The translations under genes were made by a program, and so were the position numbers. A DNA stretch of 9,197 nucleotides. It comes from G039029935 sp039029935. Lineage in GTDB: Bacteria > Chloroflexota > Anaerolineae > Caldilineales > Caldilineaceae. A model generated the notes under the pieces. The model was not told where the DNA came from. It worked only from the letters and a program-made list of their open reading frames with translations, and did no database searches. The first letter of the stretch is position 1. Each line of letters starts with the position of its first letter. Positions 1 to 6,242 of this stretch are shown piece by piece. The stretch is from positions 1-9,197 of the forward strand of contig JBCCFC010000489.1 of the NCBI GenBank assembly GCA_039029935.1, in the 5' to 3' direction.

Positions 1-1337
1 CCACGCACATCGATCTTACCCGTCACAGCAGCAGAGATGAGCGCAATTCGATATTCTTGTAATTTTTCAATCATCTTGTTAATTGCGATTTTTAATTTAT
101 CTAATTGTTTGGTGTTTGATTGAAGATTCAACACGATTAGCTCTTGTTCATCTAATGGTGGTAATGCTACAGGGAATTCCGATATCTGCTCCACTGTCAA
201 GGCCCCTTTTGTGCTTCCTGTCCCTTCACTGATGAAGCGAAGAATTTGGTACATACTGGACAGGTAAAATTGTAGAAATTCAGAGTTCAATTGATAGCTT
301 TTAGGCTTAATATAAACCATATGCTGGTTAATCGTTGCCTGATATTGAAGTAGTGCAGCTTTTCCTCTTGTTTTTCCTTGCCCTGTAATTGCGACAAGTA
401 CACTGTTGGGTTCTACGACTGGTAAATGGCATTCAGCTAACGCAGTTTCCGTTACAAACTGTGTGGCAGGTTGGACAATCATATCATTCACAACGGTACT
501 CGTTAACCAAGGAATCGTTCCATTTTTCCAGTAGGTTTCGTTCTGTCGAAAAGGAGTAGATCCGTTACCAAGAAAGCTGAGGTGTTTGATACGTTTGATC
601 TCCCAATGCGCAGGTATCTCCCCCATCCACTCAACGCCACTATCACGCATCGGCACAGTCGAGTCCAGCCCTTTGGTGACAGCGTGGCTGATGAGGGCCG
701 TGCGCTTTTCTTGCAGCCGCTCGATGAGTTCGCGCTTTTTGGCGATGAGCGTGTCGGTGGTGGCGGTTTCGCGGTCGAGGAAGTTGGCGATGGCGTGTTG
801 TTCAGATAAATCTGGAAGAGGTATCGTCAAATTTGCATATTTCTCAGCACTAATATTTTGAATCGTGGCTTGAATTTCCACGCTTGAAGCCCATCCTAAA
901 TAAGCATCTGAGAGTGAGAAATATTTCAAGAATTGAGGAATTAATTTCGTCTGATCAACACTGGCTCTGATTAAATATCCCGCATAACAAGCTCGCCCCC
1001 ATGATTCCTTATATAGAAATGTTTTCCCAACAGTTGCCCCACTTCGGGCAAATAGCATATCTCCCGATTTTAATATGTATGGCTCTGCAACTGATTCAGG
1101 TAAAGAGCGAAATGTATTACTACGTAAATTGCCTGTGCTATCAATATCTGTAATCCTAATATATCGAGGCTGGTTCGGTTCCGTACTTTCTGCAGATTCA
1201 TTTGCACCATATTGTAAGGGCGTCTCTAAGAGAAATTTTAGGCGAGTTGCAGACCAATGGGCCGGAATCCGATTGATAAGCGCATTTTTAACAGGGATAT
1301 ACTGATGATATGCATTGAACTTAATATCATAGCTCAT
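1..1337 (-). CDS. hsdS: Type I restriction-modification specificity subunit HsdS (3' end beyond window)
   Basis: HsdS is the DNA-recognition subunit of a type I R-M complex (M2S methylase, R2M2S nuclease) and sets the bipartite target for both activities. I translated 445 codons without a stop from the ATG at 1337. The layout is the classic two half-subunits. TRD1 is about residues 20-178. A central conserved helix at about 179-225 contains EQHAIANFLDRE and LQEKRTALISHAVTKGLD. TRD2 is about 240-395. A second conserved helix from about 396 contains LQEYRIALISAAVTGKIDV. The two halves each open with IPAHW (residues 24 and 241), showing the internal repeat. Family members usually end soon after GKIDVR, so little is probably missing. 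The start overlaps the hsdM stop as ATGA, so the two are translationally coupled. TRD DNA is AT-rich while the central helix is GC-rich, suggesting domain exchange. The recognition sequence cannot be read from this. Confidence 0.95.
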   Translation of the reverse strand, partial: MSYDIKFNAYHQYIPVKNALINRIPAHWSATRLKFLLETPLQYGANESAESTEPNQPRYIRITDIDSTGNLRSNTFRSLPESVAEPYILKSGDMLFARSGATVGKTFLYKESWGRACYAGYLIRASVDQTKLIPQFLKYFSLSDAYLGWASSVEIQATIQNISAEKYANLTIPLPDLSEQHAIANFLDRETATTDTLIAKKRELIERLQEKRTALISHAVTKGLDSTVPMRDSGVEWMGEIPAHWEIKRIKHLSFLGNGSTPFRQNETYWKNGTIPWLTSTVVNDMIVQPATQFVTETALAECHLPVVEPNSVLVAITGQGKTRGKAALLQYQATINQHMVYIKPKSYQLNSEFLQFYLSSMYQILRFISEGTGSTKGALTVEQISEFPVALPPLDEQELIVLNLQSNTKQLDKLKIAINKMIEKLQEYRIALISAAVTGKIDVR

Positions 1338-3523
1338 CGTCTTGCCACCTTAGAAAGCAAATCAATAATATCACCTTCAAGCAACTTGATATCTGCCTGA
1401 ATATCCTCTAACGCCCTCGGCGGCTCATACCGATAAAAATAGCGCGTAAAATTAATTTCATAACCCACACGTCCCACCTTGTTATCGCGCTCATCGGTAA
1501 AATTGGGGTCAATATAGGCATCGGCCACATGCGGTCTGACCTCACGCTGGAAATAGCCCCACACATCTTCGGTCAGCGGCACTTTCTCATCCAGCCAAGA
1601 ATCGCCCGGTGTATAGCTTGCCAGTGCCTCGTGGTCGGGCAACGGCACATTTTCGTGGTCACGCAGGTCGCTGTTGGGTTCAGGCTTGCCATCCTTGTCA
1701 AAGCAGATTTCAGCGGTGGGGTCGGTTTCGCTCAAGGCCGAGACAATGGCCTTTTCCATGCCCTTCGTGAGCTTGACGGCATGGCTCTTGGCCGTTGTTT
1801 TGAGCAGGGTCAAAAAGTCAGCGCGGTCCTTGATGAGGTCGTCGGGCAATGTCTGCAAAAGCTGCCGAATGGCCCCCTGCTGTTCTCGTCCCTGCGCCTC
1901 ATCCGCCGCTCGTTCAGCCTCATCGCGCTTTCTGCTCTTGGTCAGGTTGGCAAAACTGCTCTCATCTTCAATGCGCGCAATTCGCTCTGGCGTGGCCTGA
2001 AAATTGAGCCGCAACGGTCGTTCAATGCGCACCTTGCGATAGCCAAAGTGATGCGTGGGGTAGACACGGCTAAACTCGCTCGATGCGTAGCCTGCTGTTT
2101 CATCTTTCTGCATAGACACAGAGAGCATAGTCGCCGGAATCTCAAAACTGGGTCCATCAAAGTTGCGATAAATCTGTGCGATCTGGCTGATTTGGTCGAG
2201 TGCGTTGGGCGTCTCCTCGGTCGGATACTGAATCTGGTTGCGCTTGCTGCCCAGGCTCTTGCGCATCCGCCGATAAAAGTCCGCTGCGTTGACGAGTTGC
2301 ACCTTGCCCCTGCGCTGCGCACGCTTGCGGTTGGTCAACACCCAGATATAGGTGCTGATGCCCGTGTTGTAAAAAAGCTGGTCGGGCAGGGCCACAATCC
2401 CCTCCAACCAATCATTCTCCAGAATCCACCGACGAATCTCGCTCTCCCCACTGCCCGCATCACCTGTAAAGAGCGGAGAGCCGTTGAAGATGATGGCAAT
2501 GCGGCTCCCCTCTTTGCTGTCCATCTTGCTGAGGATATGCTGTAAAAAGAGCAACGCCCCATCATTGATGCGTGGTAGGCCGGCACCAAAGCGACCCGCA
2601 TCACCCTGATCATGCTCACGCTTGATCACATGCTCCACCTTTTTCCACGACACGCCAAAGGGTGGGTTGGAGAGCATGATGTTAAAGGCCTGCCCGTGAT
2701 ATTGGTCCTCGCTAAAGCTGTTGCCAAAGCGGATGTTGTCCGATTCCTCGCCCTTGAGCAACATATCGGCCTTGGCAACCGCATAGGCGCTGGGGTTGAG
2801 TTCCTGCCCATAGAGATAGACCTGTGCATCGGGGTTGTGCTCGGCAATATACTCCTTGGCAACCGTCAACATGCCACCTGTGCCACAGGCCGGATCATAG
2901 ACTCTGCGAATTTTGCTGGGCACATGTAGCACCTCGTCATCCTCGGCAAAAATAAGCTCGACCATGAGGCGGATGACCTCGCGCGGGGTAAAATGCTCAC
3001 CCGCAGTCTCGTTATACTGCTCGCTAAACTTGCGGATCAATTCTTCAAAGATGTAGCCCATCTCGTCATTCGATACACTATCAGGATGGAGATCAACGCC
3101 CAGAAACTGTTTCATGACCGGATAGATCAACTTGGATGCCTGCAAACGGCTGATCTGACGACGGAAGTCAAACTTCTCAATGATATCCTGCACATCGGGG
3201 CTATAGCCGTTGAGGTAATGCACCAAATTTTGGGCAATGTCATCAGGGGCTGCCAACAACCTCTGCCAATCAAACTGCGAGGTATTATAGACAACACTGT
3301 CACCCGCCGCACTCTTGAGCAGGTCGCTGGGGTCGGACAGACGAGATGCATAGGTGTCATAGGCTTGGCGCACGGCCTCACGCGTTTCGGCAATGGCAAG
3401 GTCGAGCCGATAGAAGACCGTCATCGGTAGGATCACGTCGACATATTCGCGCGGCTTGTAGTCACCGCGCAGTAGATCGGCAATCTCCCAGATTAAATTT
3501 ACTTTGTCGCTAAAGTTGTTCAC
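1334..3523 (-). CDS. hsdM: Type I restriction-modification DNA methyltransferase subunit HsdM
   Basis: This is the modification subunit of a type I R-M system. It transfers a methyl group from S-adenosylmethionine to adenine in the site chosen by HsdS. From the GTG start the protein is 729 residues. The N-terminal HsdM helical domain begins NNFSDKVNLIWEIADLLRG. GEHFTPREV lies at 175-183, the SAM-binding motif I DPACGTGG at 210-217 and the catalytic motif IV NPPFG at 286-290. All are intact. The protein exceeds E. coli HsdM (529 aa) by a charged C-terminal extension of roughly 230 residues, as in other long HsdM proteins. I chose GTG 3523 because homologous proteins start close to NNFSDK and GGGAG lies 11 bases upstream. 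A TTG at 3541 would add six residues. The stop overlaps the hsdS start. hsdR is absent from the window, so restriction activity cannot be judged. Confidence 0.96.
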   Translation of the reverse strand: MNNFSDKVNLIWEIADLLRGDYKPREYVDVILPMTVFYRLDLAIAETREAVRQAYDTYASRLSDPSDLLKSAAGDSVVYNTSQFDWQRLLAAPDDIAQNLVHYLNGYSPDVQDIIEKFDFRRQISRLQASKLIYPVMKQFLGVDLHPDSVSNDEMGYIFEELIRKFSEQYNETAGEHFTPREVIRLMVELIFAEDDEVLHVPSKIRRVYDPACGTGGMLTVAKEYIAEHNPDAQVYLYGQELNPSAYAVAKADMLLKGEESDNIRFGNSFSEDQYHGQAFNIMLSNPPFGVSWKKVEHVIKREHDQGDAGRFGAGLPRINDGALLFLQHILSKMDSKEGSRIAIIFNGSPLFTGDAGSGESEIRRWILENDWLEGIVALPDQLFYNTGISTYIWVLTNRKRAQRRGKVQLVNAADFYRRMRKSLGSKRNQIQYPTEETPNALDQISQIAQIYRNFDGPSFEIPATMLSVSMQKDETAGYASSEFSRVYPTHHFGYRKVRIERPLRLNFQATPERIARIEDESSFANLTKSRKRDEAERAADEAQGREQQGAIRQLLQTLPDDLIKDRADFLTLLKTTAKSHAVKLTKGMEKAIVSALSETDPTAEICFDKDGKPEPNSDLRDHENVPLPDHEALASYTPGDSWLDEKVPLTEDVWGYFQREVRPHVADAYIDPNFTDERDNKVGRVGYEINFTRYFYRYEPPRALEDIQADIKLLEGDIIDLLSKVARR

Positions 3524-3597
3524 GAAAAGGCAAGCTCCCAACTGTATTCATCCGTTTGATAGAATCCCCGAAAACCGCTGTTTGCCAAGCAATCGTA

Positions 3598-3723
3598 CGT
3601 GAGGGCATACTGTGAGCTTCGAGATAGAGCCGGACCTTCGGGAGGTGCGCATCGAGTTTCGCTAGTACACATAAATTTTGTGTGCACCTCCCGAAGGTCT
3701 TCATCGCAAACTATGCCCTCACG
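3598..3723. repeat. Nested inverted repeat upstream of hsdM
   Basis: Two perfect pairs of inverted arms are nested in 126 bases. The outer arms are CGTGAGGGCATA (3598-3609) and its complement (3712-3723). The inner arms are GACCTTCGGGAGGTGC (3633-3648) and its complement (3684-3699), and G-T and C-G pairs extend the inner stem towards the loop. Unpaired spacers of 23 and 12 bases separate the stems, and the inner loop is AT-rich. No uridine tract follows on either strand, so it is not a standard intrinsic terminator. It lies 75 bases upstream of the hsdM start, between that gene and a possible -10 box (TATACT, 3770-3765, minus strand). It could be a small palindromic mobile or REP-like element, or a leader structure controlling hsdM. 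I do not recognise the family. Confidence 0.8.
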
Positions 3724-3802
3724 CAATATATCACACTGGCAAATAGACGCTCTTTGGAGATTAAAGTATAGCACAAATAGCGCAATTTCTCCCAAACCAC
3801 CA

Positions 3803-4183
3803 CTACCCGAACCCATGCTTCACCGCAAGAATCGCCGCCTGTGTCCGATCCGTTAAGTTCAATTTGGCAAGAATGGCACTGATATGATTGCGCACAGTCC
3901 CTTCCGAAACACACAACACTCTGGCAATTTCGGCATTGCTAAAGCCACGCACCAGTACACGCAGCACATCCAGTTCGTGTGCAGTTAATTTATCCGCAAG
4001 TTGGGTGGCGGCGACTGGTGCATCGTTCGTGATGGTGGCCATGACTTTCGTGGTGATGGCTGGGTCGAGGTAGGCATTGCCCTGTACTGTCCCTCAAATG
4101 GCGCGCACCAAGTCGGCTGGCAGCGTGTCTTTGAGCAGATAGCATGCTGCACCTGCGCGAATGGCATCAAAAATCCATTCGTC
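3803..4183 (-). pseudogene. Truncated NarL/FixJ-family response regulator remnant
   Basis: Reading leftward from 4183, the frame gives the end of a receiver domain (DEWIFDAIRAGAACYLLKD, then LPADLVRAI). It then meets a TGA at 4096-4094 and continues in the same frame as GTVQGNAYLDPAITTKVMA. A complete LuxR/GerE helix-turn-helix follows (LTAHELDVLRVLVRGFSNAEIARVL and SEGTVRNHISAILAKL), ending at the TAG at 3805-3803. Intact relatives usually have an Arg where the TGA stands, so one CGA-to-TGA change fits. The first roughly 80 receiver residues, including the phosphoacceptor Asp, are missing and no histidine kinase is nearby. A 79-codon ORF from ATG 4042 could still make a free DNA-binding domain, but I see no good ribosome site and favour a dead gene. 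Homology ends within about 10 bases of the neighbouring stop codon. Confidence 0.85.
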
Positions 4184-4190
4184 TCAACCC

Positions 4191-5798
4191 CTACAATAAA
4201 GGCGTGTTCTCATCATATGCATCATCATTCTGTACCTCTGGGAGCATGGATTTCGCAATCATTTCTATATACGTATGTCTAGATTCGCTTTTCTTCATGC
4301 GTGTCATGTTAATTTGCTGCCACTGCGCCCAAGTTCTAATCGGTTGAATGATTGCGATATTTTCTGTAACCGTGCCATACATTTGTTTCTGCTTCACGGT
4401 TTTCTCTTCTGCCTTCGCCACGTATAGACCCTTCGGCAGCGTTCCCAGCCTCATGCCCTTGATGACTTGGCCGTTCCAAATCAGTTCTCCATTCAATCCA
4501 AACATATGTCCCGCCTTTGGTCCATAAATAATAATCACACGATCCGTACCGCTGACAAATTGTGGTGTAAAGGCCCACAATGCGTTGTGACCAGAGGTCA
4601 CTGGCAAGACCCACGTGCTACCACGAAGTCCGTCTACATCAATGTTCGTCGGTCTATTCTGCTCAGGACCAGGCACAGGATCGATAGCAACGACATGCAC
4701 ATTTACCTCTAAATCTTCAGAATCACCATAGGTGCTGTTAACCCAATTTGCAAATTCTGTTGCCGTGGCCGCACCTCGACTAAACCCTTTGATCAGCACC
4801 GTCACTGTCTTTTCGGAAAGGTCCTTCATGATGCCGGATAATTGACCTTTGGCATGGGCAAGATTGTTGTCTGTGCTATTTTTACCTTTGTCAAAAGTAC
4901 CCCCCATACTCATGGGTCCTGCGTATTCATAGACGTGCTTTGTGACTTGTTGTTGTACGACACCACCGCCTAGATTCTCTTGTGTTACCTTCTCTTTATA
5001 ATAAATAAAGGGGACATTCTTCCCATAGTATATGTTTCGTCCTCTTTTCCTCTGCTGCGCCTCCTCCACACTTTCATCCTCATTTGTCTTGATATTTTCT
5101 GCCCGATGCGTTTCCCACATTGCATCGCCAGAGCCTGCGAAATTAAATTTTATAATGACGTCGGCCTCGCGTTTATCATAATCTTGCGTGTCATCAGTAC
5201 CGTCACGTTGAATGTATGTATGCCCGCCTGTTTGCAGAGAAGCAGGCTGTGAAGAAGTCTGTCGCAAAATCGTGAATGGTTGGTAGACAAACCCCATCCC
5301 TCCCGGCAGCATAGAGCGGTATATGCGTTCTTTTTGTAGAGGAACGTTTTGATGTGGATGTCTAGCAATCGTGGGCGACATCGTTTGCGAAGGTGTATTG
5401 GTCAATTCGCTGGCTGTTATGCGTGTCATTTCGGGCATGGGCTGATCAGATGTGACCTGATCAGATGTGACCTGATCAGATGTAACCTGACCAGATGTAG
5501 CTTGCCTAGATATAGTTGGCGTTGGAATGGCAATCGGTTCATAGACAGAGCGCAAAATTTTCCCACCCGTTGGTGTTTGCTGATTGCCCACCGACCCATC
5601 ACTGTGGCGCAAACGTTGATTATTTGAAAAGTTATTTGATGATAGATCAGGCATAGACACAGGGGGCGCTGCATGGTCGATATCGTCCCCATCATCACCC
5701 AATACACGGGATACGAATGCTGGTTCTCTCGCGATACGTCGCTGTACCGTTTGCTCTGGCGAGGTATGGTCTTTGTTGAGTTTTGCATGTGTTGTCAT
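4191..5798 (-). CDS. Alpha/beta-hydrolase-like protein with GFSRG nucleophile motif and long low-complexity N-terminus
   Basis: The predicted protein is 535 residues from ATG 5798, which has AGAAGG six bases upstream. A TTG at 5843 would add 15 residues and is less likely. Residues 1 to about 200 are rich in Ser, Thr, Gln and Pro, have no membrane segment or signal peptide, and include a five-unit repeat around SDQVTSDQ (102-119). From about 214 a globular domain begins with KFNFAGSGDA. It contains VYEYAGP (289-295), then VTVLIKGFSRGAATA with candidate nucleophile Ser340, then VVAIDPVPGP with candidate acid Asp373, and His404 or His431 as candidate base. The GFSRGA context resembles DUF2235 and type VI secretion lipase (Tle1-like) hydrolases, so a lipase or esterase toxin is a reasonable guess. 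The substrate is unknown. The gene is divergent from the CHAT protease gene. Its composition is more AT-rich than that gene (28/60 GC by hand at 5101-5160). Confidence 0.85.
   Translation of the reverse strand: MTTHAKLNKDHTSPEQTVQRRIAREPAFVSRVLGDDGDDIDHAAPPVSMPDLSSNNFSNNQRLRHSDGSVGNQQTPTGGKILRSVYEPIAIPTPTISRQATSGQVTSDQVTSDQVTSDQPMPEMTRITASELTNTPSQTMSPTIARHPHQNVPLQKERIYRSMLPGGMGFVYQPFTILRQTSSQPASLQTGGHTYIQRDGTDDTQDYDKREADVIIKFNFAGSGDAMWETHRAENIKTNEDESVEEAQQRKRGRNIYYGKNVPFIYYKEKVTQENLGGGVVQQQVTKHVYEYAGPMSMGGTFDKGKNSTDNNLAHAKGQLSGIMKDLSEKTVTVLIKGFSRGAATATEFANWVNSTYGDSEDLEVNVHVVAIDPVPGPEQNRPTNIDVDGLRGSTWVLPVTSGHNALWAFTPQFVSGTDRVIIIYGPKAGHMFGLNGELIWNGQVIKGMRLGTLPKGLYVAKAEEKTVKQKQMYGTVTENIAIIQPIRTWAQWQQINMTRMKKSESRHTYIEMIAKSMLPEVQNDDAYDENTPLL
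5443..5517 (-). repeat. Five 15-bp tandem repeats inside the hydrolase gene
   Basis: On the plus strand the unit TGATCAGATGTGACC occurs twice exactly (5443-5457, 5458-5472), then once with one change (5473-5487). Two increasingly diverged copies follow (5488-5502, 5503-5517). The period keeps the reading frame and encodes a five-residue SDQVT-type unit in the low-complexity N-terminus. The gradient of decay suggests recent slippage growth at one end. Confidence 0.9.
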
Positions 5799-5884
5799 CG
5801 TGTACCTTCTGCCTTCACTAGAAAGATTTTTCTGTGATGACAACCCACGCCTGTATCTACTATCTTTTTGAATGTCAATGTCAT
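5795..5884 (-). CDS. Candidate 29-aa leader peptide overlapping the hydrolase start
   Basis: An ATG at 5884 opens a 29-codon frame beginning MTLTFKKIVDTGVGCHHRK and ending in the TGA at 5797-5795. That stop overlaps the ATG of the hydrolase gene as ATGA. AGGTG lies five bases upstream of this ATG, a better-spaced ribosome site than most in the window. The arrangement fits a translated leader that couples ribosomes into the hydrolase gene, or a small partner protein. I recognise no family. The peptide is basic, has a Cys-His-His cluster and no hydrophobic span. A chance ORF of this length is easy to obtain, so the overlap and ribosome site are the only support. Confidence 0.4.
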   Translation of the reverse strand: MTLTFKKIVDTGVGCHHRKIFLVKAEGTR

Positions 5885-5936
5885 TTTTTCACCTTTTTTA
5901 CATCTATCTTCATCACGCATTTTTTCGTCGTTCTTT

Positions 5937-5945
5937 AATATAACA
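5937..5945 (-). promoter_or_regulatory. Candidate extended -10 promoter for leader ORF and hydrolase
   Basis: The minus strand reads TGT-TATATT, an extended -10 pattern, in an AT-rich stretch. No convincing -35 box sits 17 bases upstream. Transcription would start near 5930, giving a leader of about 45 bases before the small ORF. TTGACA at 5878-5873 is an alternative -35, but the -10 at its proper distance (TACAGG) is poor and it would lie inside the small ORF. Confidence 0.35.
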
Positions 5946-6010
5946 CATATTCCCTTTTTGGATATTATTTTACGTAAACTCAGTTAAGTTTTAGATATAA
6001 GCCAGGGTAT

Positions 6011-6108
6011 ATACTACAGCGGGACCCAGAGGGTTCCCCGGATTGGAACGGATTGTTCTCATGCGTCGAGGCTAAAATCCGTTCCCACTCTTTAATCCGT
6101 TGTAGTAT
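6011..6108. repeat. Foldable three-stem element (REP/MITE-like or small structured RNA)
   Basis: The outer stem pairs ATACTACAGCGG (6011-6022) with CCGTTGTAGTAT (6097-6108), with one G-T pair. Inside it, GGAACGGATT (6045-6054) pairs perfectly with AATCCGTTCC (6076-6085) around a 21-base loop. GGGACCC (6021-6027) can pair with GGGTTCCC (6031-6038) with one bulged T, at the cost of two outer pairs. The short word CGGATT and its complement occur repeatedly, so alternative folds exist. There is no T-tract, so it is unlikely to be a terminator. The compact palindrome could be a REP-type mobile element, a structured RNA or a regulator-binding site. Sequence alone does not separate these. Confidence 0.65.
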
Positions 6109-6142
6109 TCATCATCTTGACGAAACTGACGCGCCTTGACAC

Positions 6143-6171
6143 TTGCTCATGTGCCTATGATTTGATATAAC
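6143..6171 (+). promoter_or_regulatory. Candidate promoter for the CHAT protease gene
   Basis: TTGCTC (6143-6148) is followed after 17 bases by TATAAC (6166-6171), preceded by TGA, so the -10 is of the extended type. Transcription would begin near 6178, about 65 bases before the ATG. A perfect TTGACA at 6136-6141 is nearby but sits 24 bases from this -10 and only 14 from TATGAT, so its role is unclear. Confidence 0.35.
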
Positions 6172-6242
6172 CAAGAGACAATGGTAACAAAGTCAGTAGC
6201 GTACAAGACCCGCCTCTAGTGGAACAAAGGACAATCCAAACA

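Larger units (their letters stand above)
5885..6242. other. Divergent intergenic region between leader ORF and CHAT gene
   Basis: About 360 bases lie between the small leader ORF and the CHAT protease gene. The leftward half (5885-6000) is strongly AT-rich and carries the candidate leftward promoter. The centre (6011-6108) holds a foldable element listed separately. The right part has a candidate rightward promoter. I see no tRNA or other gene here. A 12-codon frame from ATG 6181 is not supported. Confidence 0.6.

Noticed and set aside
1529..2545. A long plus-strand frame of 338 codons
   Set aside because: It is the antisense shadow of hsdM, whose methyltransferase motifs are unmistakable, and it has no recognisable protein features.
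3598..3723. The inverted repeat considered as a bidirectional intrinsic terminator
   Set aside because: Neither side of the GC-rich inner stem is followed by a run of T, and the spacers are long and asymmetric.
3520..3816. A 98-codon minus-strand frame that overlaps the hsdM GTG start as GTGA
   Set aside because: It reads straight through both arms of the inverted repeat, begins inside the regulator remnant in another frame and has no recognisable domain. The overlap is probably chance.
5443..5517. The tandem repeats considered as a CRISPR array
   Set aside because: Units are 15 bases, directly adjacent with no spacers, and in frame within a coding region.
5796..5843. The TTG at 5843 as start of the hydrolase
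   Set aside because: ATG 5798 has AGAAGG six bases upstream, while the TTG has no comparable site and adds only 15 unremarkable residues.
5851..5878. TTGACA (5878-5873, minus strand) with TACAGG as the hydrolase promoter
   Set aside because: The -10 matches the consensus poorly and the whole unit falls within the small leader ORF. The extended -10 at 5945-5937 fits better, though neither is proven.
6181..6219. A 12-codon frame (MVTKSVAYKTRL) upstream of the CHAT gene
   Set aside because: There is no clear ribosome site and it begins almost at the inferred transcript start. It does not overlap the main start and is too short to support.
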